Source: JANMCE01 sp031410595
Lineage (GTDB): Bacteria > Actinomycetota > Acidimicrobiia > Acidimicrobiales > Ilumatobacteraceae
Length of the DNA: 64,000 nucleotides
Direction of reading: 5' to 3'
Assembly: GCA_031410595.1 (NCBI GenBank)
Contig: JANNZM010000057.1
Span: 85,078 to 149,077, forward strand
A program made the position numbers and the translations under genes. Shown piece by piece: positions 26,467 to 34,606 of this stretch (positions are counted from its first letter, which is position 1; the number at the start of each line of letters is the position of its first letter). The notes under the pieces are model-generated. The model saw only the letters and a program-made list of their open reading frames with translations. It made no database searches and was not told where the DNA came from.

Positions 26467-27598
26467 CTACCGGGCGATGAGATCGGCGAATTGTCGGGCT
26501 GCGGTGGCGCCCATGCCGGGGAGCAGGTGTTGGTAGGTGTGGATCGTGAACGACGGGTGGGCGTGGCCGAGCCGTTCGGAAACAACCTTGATTTGGCACA
26601 CCGTTGGCGACGAGGAGGCTGGCGTGTGTGTGCCTGAGGTCGTGAAATCTGATCGGCGGGAGTCCAGAGCGGCGCATGATCCGAGCGAAGAGTTGGCTGA
26701 CGGTTTCAGGGTGGAGTGCTCCTCCGGCCGGGTTGGTGAAGATTGGGGCGCGTGTTCCGGTCGGGTTGCCCTCGCGTTGTTGGTTGCGCTTCCACTCGTT
26801 GAGAAGTTGCTCGGTCCCGGGGTCGAGGTCGATGGATCGTCGGCTGGTGCGCGTCTTGGTTGCGAACTCGGTGGCGCGTCCGTGGAGGGCTTGGCGGCTG
26901 CGGTTGATAGAGAGTCGATGGTTGGTCGAGTTCCAGTCTCCCCAGTGCAGCCCGGCGAGTTCGCCCCGGCGCATCCCGGTGGTCGCTGCGAGGTGCAGCG
27001 CCGGGTACAGCCGGTGCGGCGAAGCGCAGCCGAGGAAGGTGCGCAGCTCGTCGGCCGTCCAGGTCTCTGGCCCGCAGTGGGATTGTCGCTGTCGTGAGGG
27101 GCGTTTCGCCTCGGTTGCAACATTGTGGTGTACGAGGCCATTGCGGTGGTCGTCGCGAAGTGCGCTGGCGACGATCAGGTGTACTTCGTGGACCGTCTTT
27201 GATGCGAGTGCCAATCCGTCACGCCCTCCACCTGCTGAGAGGTTGGCGTAGAGCCCGTCGAGGTGTTCGGTACGGATGGAGCGCAGCCGATAGTTGCCAA
27301 CGGTCGGGGTGATGTAGTGATCGATGATCCATCGGTAGCGGGCGGCGGTAGTTGGTCGTACGCGATGTTGCCGTTCGTTCAGCCAGTTGTCCGTCAAGAA
27401 CTCGACGAGTGTCATCCCATCGACCGCGGCGAGCGTAGATCCTGATGTAGCGTTGGTGAGGCTGTTAGCGATTGCTTCGGCGTCGGCGCGTGATCGGCCG
27501 GCGGCGTGCCATCGGCGTCGTTCCCTGCCAGTCGCTGGGTCGATGCCGTCGTAGGCGACGACGTAGAAGCGGTTGTTGCGTGTGGTGATATAAGCCAT
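26467..27598 (-). pseudogene. Tyrosine integrase of E3, frameshifted near its C-terminus
   Basis: From ATG 27598 (MAYITTRNNRFYVVAYDG) the frame encodes the N-terminal and core-binding domains, the first catalytic Arg (TTGMRRGELAGLHWG) and HDLRHTHASLLVANGV. An extra A in GTGCCAAATCAAGG (near 26590-26596 on the plus strand) then shifts the frame. The neighbouring frame carries the missing IKVVSERLGHAHPSF and HTYQHLLPGM, with the second His and the nucleophile Tyr, to a stop at 26467. As read, the enzyme lacks its nucleophile and should be inactive. It is otherwise close to the E1 integrase. A base-call error would also explain it. Confidence 0.8.
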
Positions 27599-27622
27599 GT
27601 CCCATCGTCGGGGCGACGCGAC

Positions 27623-27639
27623 TTCGGAACCAACCCGAA
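27623..27639. promoter_or_regulatory. Conserved inverted repeat upstream of integrase 3
   Basis: TTCGG-N7-CCGAA, 25 bp upstream of the integrase ATG, mirrors the repeat in front of integrase 1. Confidence 0.45.
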
Positions 27640-27706
27640 GAGCACGTTGGCTCCGAACAAGCGGGTACGACCTAAGGCGGTGACAGTCCTCGACGAGAAG
27701 GCTGAC

Positions 27707-27804
27707 GAACTCTGCACTCTGCAACTACTCTGCGCGCTGCCCGTGCAGAGTAGGAGCGGCTTTCTCTACTCGGCACTACTCGGCACGGGTTTCGTGCCGA
27801 GTAG
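27707..27804. promoter_or_regulatory. Two families of palindromic half-sites, E3
   Basis: GAACTCTGCAC (27707), CTACTCTGCGC (27725) and GTGCAGAGTAG (27743) form one set. CTACTCGGCAC (27766 and 27776) with perfect inverse GTGCCGAGTAG (27794) forms a second. The first set matches half-sites upstream of the truncated integrase at 54572-54636. Located between the integrase start and the rightward cargo, so a shared operator region is likely. Confidence 0.55.
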
Positions 27805-27925
27805 GTATGGCTGGCTCGGACGAGAGAACCCTTGCGAACTCGGCACGTTCATCAGGGCCAGTCGAGCTGAGCACAATGCGTGCGGGTCGTCCGCGTCACA
27901 TGCGATGGCGGTCTACGGTGTAGTA

Positions 27926-28249
27926 ATGCTGCCGTGGTCGGATGCCGAACTCGATGAGTTGATCGAGGACGTACTCGTCGATGCGTATGGTGTCAGTGAG
28001 CAACTCGGATCGTTCGACTGCGTGTTCGCCGAGGCTGGCCTTCCGGTCGCGGCGGAAGCTCTCGGCACGACATGCACCCTGCACGCAGTCGAGTTCGATG
28101 GCGATGAGCGGCGTGGGCTTGTCGCTGTGACCGAGTTAGAGGGGCACCGGCACCGGCTGAGCCTTGTGGATATCACGATCACGGACAACTCGCACGAGGC
28201 GGCCCCGTTGCTGGCGGCGTTCCGGAAGTGGTGGGTGCCGCCGAGGTGA
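27926..28249 (+). CDS. CcbP-like (calcium-binding-protein-like) small protein, E3
   Basis: 107 residues starting MLPWSDAELDELIEDVLVDA, followed by YGVSEQLGSFDCVFAEAGLP, LGTTCTLHAVEFDGDERRGL and ending HRLSLVDITIT. The D-A-Y-G-x-x-E-Q-L pattern and the following beta-rich part resemble the CcbP-type small domain found in actinobacterial accessory genes. An ATG 21 bases upstream is also in frame. The gene lies downstream of the palindromic half-sites. The family call is by memory of motif pattern, and calcium binding is not demonstrated. Confidence 0.55.
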   Translation: MLPWSDAELDELIEDVLVDAYGVSEQLGSFDCVFAEAGLPVAAEALGTTCTLHAVEFDGDERRGLVAVTELEGHRHRLSLVDITITDNSHEAAPLLAAFRKWWVPPR

Positions 28250-28554
28250 AGCGGAACCTGGTCCGCCTAAGGTCTGACCCAACCGTGTCCACCACACAGC
28301 ACCGTTTGTTGGCCCTTCCTGAGACAGACCTCACGCGAATCCGGCGCCGGTCTGTTCGCTCAACGGACGGTTGCCAGAGCGCGACGTCGGCCAGATTCAT
28401 TACGAGTTCGATGTCGACGATCGAGCGGACAATTTTGGGGTTGGCCCGCACGATTGCCGACCGACGCTTCTATGGAGCGGGTGCAGCGCTAGGCCGCTCG
28501 GACTTTCGGTTGAATTGTGCGGCCCACGTTCTTCAATCAGATAACATGCGGCGC

Positions 28555-29097
28555 ATGGAGTTGAATGAGTTGCTTGCCGATGTTCGAAGACGGGCCGGGT
28601 TGTCGCTGCGCGCGCTGGCGGCTGCTGCGGGTACTTCGGCACCGACCTTGCATGCCTACGAGCACGGGACGAAGGAGCCGTCGTTGTCGGTTGCCCGGCG
28701 GATCGTCCGTGCGGCCGGGTTCGATCTCGACGTACGTCTCGCCGCGACCGGTAGGGGGCGCGGGCCGACGTCGGATGAGGCGTTCAAGCTTGAGCTTGAT
28801 CGGTTGATCGCCGAGCACCTGATCGACAACCCACGAGCGGTCTTGGCGGTTGCTCGTCGCAACCTGGATCGAGCGCGAGTGGAGCGCCCCGTTCACGAGC
28901 AAGGTTGGATCTCGGAGTGGGAGACGATCCTCGGGCAGCCCCTGATCGCCATTGTTGGCTTGCTGCTCGCCGAAGACGCCGAGTCGCTGCACCTCAAGCA
29001 GACCAGCCCGTTCGCTGGTGTGCTCAGCCAAGCTGAACGGGTGCAGGCGATGGAACGAGTGCGGGCGCGCCGATCGAGAGTTGCTCGTGCGTCGTAG
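28555..29097 (+). CDS. XRE-type HTH protein (putative antitoxin), E3
   Basis: 180 residues. A cro/C1-type HTH is at the N-terminus (LADVRRRAGLSLRALAAAAG, then TSAPTLHAYEHGTKEPSLSV, RRIVRAAGFDLDV). A helical C-terminal domain follows (LELDRLIAEHLIDNPRAVLA; GWISEWETILGQPL). ATG 28555 chosen; ATG 28546 is in frame. The upstream open frame to 28228 is not family-like. It overlaps the nucleotidyltransferase by 11 bp. Antitoxin role inferred from the pairing. Confidence 0.78.
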   Translation: MELNELLADVRRRAGLSLRALAAAAGTSAPTLHAYEHGTKEPSLSVARRIVRAAGFDLDVRLAATGRGRGPTSDEAFKLELDRLIAEHLIDNPRAVLAVARRNLDRARVERPVHEQGWISEWETILGQPLIAIVGLLLAEDAESLHLKQTSPFAGVLSQAERVQAMERVRARRSRVARAS

Positions 29098-29743
29098 CGA
29101 ACTCGAACTCTCGATCAATTGGGTGCGCCGGCTCTTGCCGAACGACGATCAGATCGTTGTCGTTGGCAGTCAGAGCATTCTTGGGGCGTTCAACGAGGTG
29201 CTACTCCCGGACGACGCGCGGTTGTCGATGGAAGTGGACGTGCTCCCATTGCACGACCCGGACGAACGCAAAGCCGACCTCATCGAGGTCATGCTCGGAC
29301 GAGACTCGACCTTTCATGAACGGTTCGGGATTTACGTCGATGGGGTCAGCCCTGCGACGTCGAAGTTCGCTCCTGGTTGGCTGGCGCGCACGATCCCGTT
29401 CGTCGCGACGGACCCGTCGGGGGTCGTGCCGGACACGATCGCATGGTGTGCGCATCCTGCCGACCTTGTGGCCAACAAGCTGACGGTCGGACGCGAGAAA
29501 GACATGGCGTTCTGCCGCGCCGTGCTGCGACAACGGCTGGTCAACCCGGTCGACGTTGCAGAACTGATCGAGCAAATCGAAGGCATCGCACCGGCGCCGC
29601 GTCAGATGGCGCGTCAGGTGACAGCGGCTCATGCCATGCCGATAGGCACCACTTTCGCCAAAGTCAATCGGCGTGCCAGCGTCGGCCTGTCGCCGCCGAC
29701 GCTCGAAGACCTGCCAACGATCTACGACACAGATCACCAATAG
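29087..29743 (+). CDS. Nucleotidyltransferase-fold protein (DUF6036-like, putative toxin), E3
   Basis: 218 residues: RRSELELSINWVRRLLPNDD, then QIVVVGSQSILGAF (the G-S motif of nucleotidyltransferases), RLSMEVDVLPLHD with E-V-D as candidate metal ligands, and HPADLVANKLTVGREKDMAF, a motif shared with AbiEii-type and DUF6036 proteins. The GTG start at 29087 lies inside the XRE gene end, giving tight coupling. The combination XRE upstream, nucleotidyltransferase downstream resembles known toxin-antitoxin pairs. The acceptor of the transferred nucleotide, if active, is unknown. Confidence 0.75.
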   Translation: MRRSELELSINWVRRLLPNDDQIVVVGSQSILGAFNEVLLPDDARLSMEVDVLPLHDPDERKADLIEVMLGRDSTFHERFGIYVDGVSPATSKFAPGWLARTIPFVATDPSGVVPDTIAWCAHPADLVANKLTVGREKDMAFCRAVLRQRLVNPVDVAELIEQIEGIAPAPRQMARQVTAAHAMPIGTTFAKVNRRASVGLSPPTLEDLPTIYDTDHQ

Positions 29744-29785
29744 CGGTCGGCGATTGCGGACCAGGAGAGCCGAAAACCGACGAGA

Positions 29786-29804
29786 TGTCAACGAAATGTC
29801 AACG
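29786..29804 (+). promoter_or_regulatory. TGTCAACG direct repeat, E3 right end
   Basis: TGTCAACGAAATGTCAACG: two units 12 bp... 11 bp apart, a variant of the TGTCATC pair seen near the other right ends, ~85 bp before attachment repeat 4. Confidence 0.45.
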
Positions 29805-29887
29805 ACACTGCCGCCAACGGGCGTCTACGTGGGTCTACAGAAGTCTTGACCGAAGCGGTGGAAAGGGCTATGACCAGCCACAACAGC

Positions 29888-29930
29888 CTCATAGCCCGAA
29901 GGTCACAGGTTCAAATCCTGTCCCCGCCAC
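29888..29930 (+). repeat. Attachment repeat 4 (E3/E4 junction)
   Basis: 43 bp matching the tRNA-Met 3' part with one change in the anticodon-loop region (CTCATAG for CTCATAA) and ending at CCAC. Confidence 0.9.
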
Positions 29931-29934
29931 TGAA

Positions 29935-29967
29935 AAGCCTGGCCAGAAGCACTTTCTGGCCAGGCTT
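29935..29967. terminator. Hairpin after attachment repeat 4
   Basis: A 14-bp stem AAGCCTGGCCAGAA / TTCTGGCCAGGCTT with a short loop, followed directly by TCTACCG repeats and the 3' end of integrase 4. Confidence 0.8.
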
Positions 29968-30020
29968 CTACCGTTTTCGGGTTTCTTCTACCGGGTCCTC
30001 TACCGTCTCCGGCCGGTAGA
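29967..30020. promoter_or_regulatory. TCTACCG repeats: putative integrase arm sites, E4 left
   Basis: TCTACCG at 29967, 29987 and 29999, and the complement CGGTAGA at 30014. Further copies flank the other end of the integrase gene (31184; complement at 31209 and 31221). Confidence 0.5.
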
Positions 30021-31169
30021 AATCGGCGCTTCTTGCTTCGCGCCGGTTGGTGCCATTATTCGTTCGTAGGTGCGTGCGGCGTCGGCTTGCATTCCGGGCA
30101 TGATGTGCTGGTAGGTGTCCATCGTGAATGACGCTTTCGCGTGCCCGAGTCGTTCGCTCACGACCTTGAGCGGTATGCCGTGTTTGAGCAGACTGGCATG
30201 CGTGTGGCGGAGATCATGCAACCTTGTGGGTGGCAGGCTGGCGCGGTTAACGATCCGCTCGAACGCTTGATAGAACGCGTGCGGGTGAGTTGGAGTGCCG
30301 TCGTCGGCTGGGAACATCCACTCGCTCGGCTCGGCAGCGAAACACACGGCTTGCTGCCAGGTTCGCCAGGCGGCGAGCATGGCCAGGGTGGTTGAGTCGA
30401 GTTCGATGAGTCGGCGTGAGTTGCGGGTTTTGCAGCGCGTGAATTGCCGTTCGTAGTCGACTGAGACCAGTCCTCGGTCGACCGAGAGTGTGGCTCGTGC
30501 CCAGTCGATGTCGGTCCATTTGACGCCGAGTACTTCGCTTCGTCGCATTCCGGTGGCCGCGGACAGCCGGAACGCCGCATACAACCGATGAGGCGCCGCG
30601 GTACCCAGGAACGTGCGCAACTGGTTCTCGTCCCACGCCCGTGTCTCGACGGGTGGCACGTTGCGAATCGTCGGCCTCGACGCGATGGCAGCGACGTTGC
30701 GTCGTACGACTCCTTTGAGGAGGGCATCGCCGAGCGCGCTACGGATGACGACGTGGATCTCGAGCACGCTCTTTCGGGACAACTGTCGACTGCCATCAGT
30801 CGGGGCGAGTTTGGCGGCGTACAGCTGCTCGAGCTGGTCGGGGGTGAGCCGCCGGATCTTCACCCCGCCGAGCGTTGGAAGGATGTGTCGTTCGACGAGC
30901 CGCCGATAGCCGGCGAACGTCGTGGATGCGAGCTCGACCTTCTTGCCTGGAAGCCAACGCTGCGTCAGGTACGCGCCGAAGGTGAGGCTGCGGTTGCCGT
31001 CATCGCGTCCGACGGTTTCCTTGGCAAGTTTCCGGGCGAGCCGTTCAGCCGCGGCGCGGTCGGTGCCCGCGGCGTGCCAGGTCCGTTGTTCGCGTCCGGT
31101 GACCGGGTCGAGCCCGTGGTAGATGACGGCGTACCACCGGTTTCCCTTGCGTGCGATGTAACCATCCAT
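30000..31169 (-). CDS. Tyrosine-type site-specific integrase, E4
   Basis: 389 residues starting MDGYIARKGNRWYAVIYHGL with an AAGGAGA ribosome site. Core-binding domain at ~60-160. Complete catalytic set: ATGMRRSEVLG, HDLRHTHASLL, ERLGHAK and Tyr in MDTYQHIMPGM. The C-terminus is short and basic. Closely related to the integrase fragment at 54085-54486. It reads towards repeat 4 with a hairpin between. No excisionase gene is seen nearby. Confidence 0.93.
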   Translation of the reverse strand: MDGYIARKGNRWYAVIYHGLDPVTGREQRTWHAAGTDRAAAERLARKLAKETVGRDDGNRSLTFGAYLTQRWLPGKKVELASTTFAGYRRLVERHILPTLGGVKIRRLTPDQLEQLYAAKLAPTDGSRQLSRKSVLEIHVVIRSALGDALLKGVVRRNVAAIASRPTIRNVPPVETRAWDENQLRTFLGTAAPHRLYAAFRLSAATGMRRSEVLGVKWTDIDWARATLSVDRGLVSVDYERQFTRCKTRNSRRLIELDSTTLAMLAAWRTWQQAVCFAAEPSEWMFPADDGTPTHPHAFYQAFERIVNRASLPPTRLHDLRHTHASLLKHGIPLKVVSERLGHAKASFTMDTYQHIMPGMQADAARTYERIMAPTGAKQEAPISTGRRR

Positions 31170-31408
31170 GATCTTCTCCTTGTTCTACCGGCGCCGACGG
31201 TCGACACCCGGTAGAAGAATCGGTAGAACAGTTCGGCATAAACCGCAACCTTGACTGCCTGCCCATGAACGGAGAATCGAAACACACTGATCAGGTCACG
31301 TCCGGCGTCGCCTGATCGTTCGGGGTGACCGAGGACGTGAGGGAGCGGTCGGTAGATCGTGCTGGTCGGAGTCAGTAGTCGACAGCGGAAGTTCGTCGGC
31401 GACCGCTG

Positions 31409-31957
31409 CTATCTGGCTCGAAGGCGGCGGTTCGCTGCGGTCAGGTCGAACGCCGCGGGATCGAAACCGCCAGGAGCCCACTCGACCATCCGTGCGTGTT
31501 CGCGATCGCGCGGGTTCGCCAAGATCCTTACGAGGTCCTTGTAACCGGTGGTGCCGCCGCAGTCCTCGGGTGGACAAGCGCGAGCCCCGTCGACACAGAT
31601 GAGGTAGCGGGTGGTTTCCTTCGGTTCGTCGATGGCTTCGACGACGACATCGTGTTGCCAGCTGTCACCGAGGTCGTAGTCCCATCTCAGAGCGGATCTG
31701 ACCCGGGGGAGCACGTGGCGCACGGTGGCGGAGCGTTCGTTGATGACGTAGTCGGCGTCTTCTTCAGGGTCGCCGAAACGCACCCCGCCGACGTCGAACA
31801 TGTGGAGGTGGTTTCCCTCCCAACCCATCACGCGTTCGAGGATCTGCGCGAACTTCGGTAGCGATGTCTCCGATCTCACCGCAAGCCGGCGCCACACATC
31901 GGGCTTCACGTCGCGCAACGACGCCCGCAACACGTACACCGACGGTCCGAAAAACAT
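31409..31957 (-). CDS. Plasmid pRiA4b ORF-3-like protein, E4
   Basis: 182 residues with the family pattern: LRASLRDVKPDVWRRLAV, a core LRWDYDLGDSWQHDVVVEA, CVDGARACPPEDCGG and the end WAPGGFDPAAFD. It diverges clearly from the E1 copy, so it is not a recent duplicate. The start is 2 bp downstream of the DUF2200 stop, forming a two-gene leftward operon. Function unknown. 31170-31408 has no supported gene beyond integrase-flanking repeats. Confidence 0.85.
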   Translation of the reverse strand: MFFGPSVYVLRASLRDVKPDVWRRLAVRSETSLPKFAQILERVMGWEGNHLHMFDVGGVRFGDPEEDADYVINERSATVRHVLPRVRSALRWDYDLGDSWQHDVVVEAIDEPKETTRYLICVDGARACPPEDCGGTTGYKDLVRILANPRDREHARMVEWAPGGFDPAAFDLTAANRRLRAR

Positions 31958-31959
31958 CG

Positions 31960-32337
31960 TCAGCTCACCGCACCTTCGGGACTGCTGCGCAAGATCTTGG
32001 CCATCGGTCTGTCTTTGGCGAGTTCATTTATCAGCTTGTCGGTGTAGCGGATTTCTCGCATTGTTGGTTCGGTGATGTCCTCGATCCGCACACCACAGAT
32101 CATGCCCGTGATGGAGCGTCGCGCCGGGTTGGGTTGGGGAGCGTGTGCGAAGAACGTCTCGAAGTCTGTCTGTTTCTCGAGGTGCCCTTCCAGGGTCTGC
32201 TGGTCGTAGCCGGTGAGCCATCGTAGGATTTCGTCGACTTCGGCCCGGGTGCGTCCTTTTCGTTCCGCTTTCGCTACGTAGTGCGGGTACACGCTCGCGA
32301 CGCTCGTCGTGAAGATTCGGTGCTTCATCTCGGCCAT
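31960..32337 (-). CDS. DUF2200-family protein, E4
   Basis: 125 residues: KHRIFTTSVASVYPHYVAKA, then ERKGRTRAEVDEILRWLTGY, TDFETFFAHAPQPNPARRSI, TGMICGVRIEDITEP and a Lys-rich end. This is a near-textbook DUF2200 protein, a conserved small family of unknown function that is usually chromosomal; its presence on an islet is notable. An AAAGGAGAG site precedes ATG 32337; the open frame further upstream is not family-like. Confidence 0.88.
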   Translation of the reverse strand: MAEMKHRIFTTSVASVYPHYVAKAERKGRTRAEVDEILRWLTGYDQQTLEGHLEKQTDFETFFAHAPQPNPARRSITGMICGVRIEDITEPTMREIRYTDKLINELAKDRPMAKILRSSPEGAVS

Positions 32338-32466
32338 CGCTCTCCTTTGAATGTGTCCCGCTGCTTCTTTGAACATTTTGCCCCTTTTCGGCGAGCCGGA
32401 CCGGAGACTGTCGAGCGTCGGCAGCCTCAAGGCCCGAAACCGTCGTTGCAATGATATTGTTGTACG

Positions 32467-32634
32467 GTGCTTCCATCGTTCGATTCAGCGAGTGGGTTCC
32501 TTCCGCCCGGTGAACATTCGGCGTCGTGGGACGAGGTGGTCGATCGATTCGGGTGGACACCATGGCGTCGCCGGTTGCTTGACGGGCTCGCCGAGTCCCT
32601 CGAAATGTCTTCGTTCTTATCGATGGTAAGATAG
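32467..32634 (+). pseudogene. Truncated DUF6932 relic, E4
   Basis: A 55-codon remnant matching the first ~45 residues of the DUF6932 protein (SGFLPPGEHSASWDEVVDRF, GWTPWRRRLLDGLAESLE), then diverging and stopping. It has the same upstream GATATTGT box. It is more similar to, but not identical with, the intact copy at 33710, so a second toxin-antitoxin locus appears to have been deleted here. 32635-32820 has no gene. Confidence 0.7.
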
Positions 32635-32820
32635 CCCGACGTTGCAGGTGCCTGCAGCCTCATCCGGCCTTGTCAAGCGGCTTGTCGCTCGCTTAGCGGG
32701 TCAGGCGAATCCGTGAGGTGGACCGGTAGTCGTTCAATTCGGACCTTCCCGCGCATCGTTCCCGTGAGCGCCCACGAATCGACCGGCGCGTCCACTCGTT
32801 GATCAGCGACAATCATTGAC

Positions 32821-33627
32821 ATGCCGACCGTGACGATCAACGAGGTGCCCGGCCCACCGGCGCTCGAGTCGCGTTTGCTGGTCGCGGGTGATACGCATGG
32901 GAACGGCTGGTGGCTGCGGACCCTTGCCGACCTTGCCGTGAAGCTCGGCTGTTGCGGTGTCGTACAGCTCGGTGATTTCGGGTTCTGGCCCGACCAAGGA
33001 GTCCTGCGTGCGACCGGTTACGCAACGCTGGACAATCGGTGGCTCGACGAGCTCGCCGACATCTACCGGACCGCCGGGGTGTGGTTGCGGGTGATCGACG
33101 GCAATCATGACGCGCACCCGCTCGTCCGCGAGATTCATCCGGCGAACGACAATGGTGTTCGACCGATACGCGACGGTGTGATCGATTGGGCCGACCGTGG
33201 AGCGGTCTGGTCATGGCACGGAGTCCGGTTCGGCGCACTCGGCGGCGCAGTTTCGATCGACCGTTCCGTACGGGTCGAGAACGAGTCATGGTGGTCAACC
33301 GAAACGATCACCGATGACGATGTCGACACGCTGATCGAACGCGCGCACGGAGGGCTCGATGTGCTGCTGGCCCATGACGCACCGATCCTGCCACCGGGCA
33401 TCATGCCACTTGCCGACCCGATACTGCGCGCTGATTGTGCCGACTCGAACCAGCGGGTCGCCCAAGCCGTGCGTGTCACGCGACCCAAACTTCTGCTGCA
33501 CGGCCACTATCACCGTCGGTATCGGGCCAGCTATCTCGAAACCGAGATCGAAGGAATCGCGTCCGACATCGAAGCCCACAATGGTGGGTTCGTTGTTCTC
33601 AACCTCGCACACCTTCGAGTCACGTGA
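32821..33627 (+). CDS. Calcineurin-like metallophosphoesterase, E4
   Basis: 268 residues, same length and start as the E1 copy. Motifs: GDTHGN (Asp24, His26), GDFGFW (Asp52), GNHD (Asn95, His96), and GHYH near residue 237. The strong conservation with E1 (long identical stretches such as RLLVAGDTHGNGWWLRTLAD) despite diverged integrases and pRiA4b genes suggests the module moves as a unit. Substrate unknown. Confidence 0.88.
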   Translation: MPTVTINEVPGPPALESRLLVAGDTHGNGWWLRTLADLAVKLGCCGVVQLGDFGFWPDQGVLRATGYATLDNRWLDELADIYRTAGVWLRVIDGNHDAHPLVREIHPANDNGVRPIRDGVIDWADRGAVWSWHGVRFGALGGAVSIDRSVRVENESWWSTETITDDDVDTLIERAHGGLDVLLAHDAPILPPGIMPLADPILRADCADSNQRVAQAVRVTRPKLLLHGHYHRRYRASYLETEIEGIASDIEAHNGGFVVLNLAHLRVT

Positions 33628-33695
33628 TCGTGGTTTGCGACCTTACGGACTTTTCTCAACCCCGCAAACCCAGGAACCCAAACGAGTAACACAGT

Positions 33696-33709
33696 GATAT
33701 TGTTGGGGT
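33696..33709 (+). promoter_or_regulatory. Conserved -10-like box before DUF6932/XRE operon, E4
   Basis: GATATTGTTGGGG directly before the GTG start, matching the box in E1 and in the DUF6932 relic. Confidence 0.4.
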
Positions 33710-34153
33710 GTGTCGCTCCCGCCGTTCGATCCTGAGACTGGCTACCTGCCGTCGGGAGAGCACGTCGCGTCATGGGTCGAGATCGTCGACCGCTTCGGTT
33801 GGACATCATGGCGGCGCGGACTCCTCGACGGGTTGTCCGAGGCTGCGAGCTTGCTAGCGGTGGCGGGCTGTCGGAAGATCTGGCTCAACGGCAGCTTCGT
33901 GACAGCGAAAGACACGCCGGGCGATTTCGATGCCGTTTGGGACGACAGCGGAGTCGACGAGTCTGGACTTGACCCCGTCTTCTTCGATCTCGCGCGCGGC
34001 CGTAAGGCTCAGAAGATGCGGTTCGGGGGAGAGTTGTTCCCGAACTGGGTGAACCTGTCCAGCGAATCGTTGTTCAGCGAGTTCTTTCAACACGACCGAA
34101 CCGGACGACAAAAAGGCATCGTCGTCTTCAATCCTGCCGAGGTGAACACATGA
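33710..34153 (+). CDS. DUF6932-family nucleotidyltransferase-like protein, E4 (putative toxin)
   Basis: 147 residues with the same layout as the E1 copy: LPPFDPETGYLPSGEH, IWLNGSFVTAKDTPGDFDAV, RKAQKMRFGGELFPN and the end GRQKGIVVFN. The G-S-F-V and D-F-D residues expected for a minimal nucleotidyltransferase are kept. GTG start immediately after the conserved box; 4-bp ATGA overlap with XRE. Confidence 0.78.
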   Translation: MSLPPFDPETGYLPSGEHVASWVEIVDRFGWTSWRRGLLDGLSEAASLLAVAGCRKIWLNGSFVTAKDTPGDFDAVWDDSGVDESGLDPVFFDLARGRKAQKMRFGGELFPNWVNLSSESLFSEFFQHDRTGRQKGIVVFNPAEVNT

Positions 34154-34590
34154 TCACGAACGACGTGCAGTACCGCAATACGAAGACCTGGCTGGCCCGG
34201 TTCGAGGCTGCCGCGGCCGAACTCGGCGAACGCCACCCGGCCGAGAACCGAACGCGGATGGAGCAGTTGCAGATCGACGCTGCCCTCGCCCAGGCTGAGG
34301 ATCTCCGGTTGGAGATCAGCGACTACGACCAACTGCGGTCCGGTGAGCAGCGCACGTTCGAAGCAACCAATCTGCGCGGTATTGCCGACCTGCTGATCAA
34401 AGCGCGCGTTGCTCGTGGTTGGACACAACGTCGACTTGCCGACGAATTGGGGATCGCCGAACAACAAGTCCAACGGTACGAATCGACCGGCTACTCGGCG
34501 GCGAGTCTCGCCAGACTCGCCGATATCGCCGAGGCCCTCGGGGTCAGCATCACCGAGACAGCAACGCTCAACGATCCGGCCGCCGCGTAG
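34150..34590 (+). CDS. XRE-type HTH protein, E4 (putative antitoxin)
   Basis: 146 residues: a helical N-terminal region ending YDQLRSGEQRTFEATNLRGI, then HTH ARGWTQRRLADELGIAEQQV, QRYESTGYSAASLARLADIA. Parallels the E1 copy in length and position, with many substitutions, so the pair has co-evolved for some time. Coupled to DUF6932 by a 4-bp overlap and followed 16 bp later by the S24/S26-like gene. Confidence 0.82.
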   Translation: MITNDVQYRNTKTWLARFEAAAAELGERHPAENRTRMEQLQIDAALAQAEDLRLEISDYDQLRSGEQRTFEATNLRGIADLLIKARVARGWTQRRLADELGIAEQQVQRYESTGYSAASLARLADIAEALGVSITETATLNDPAAA

Positions 34591-34606
34591 GGCGGCAACT
34601 GTGGGG

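Larger units (their letters stand above)
26256..29930. mobile_element. Integrated element E3
   Basis: A 3.7-kb segment between repeats 3 and 4: a frameshifted integrase, a CcbP-like small protein, and an XRE + nucleotidyltransferase pair. It is the smallest element with a recognisable integrase. Its integrase is the MAYI type, like E1. Confidence 0.82.
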
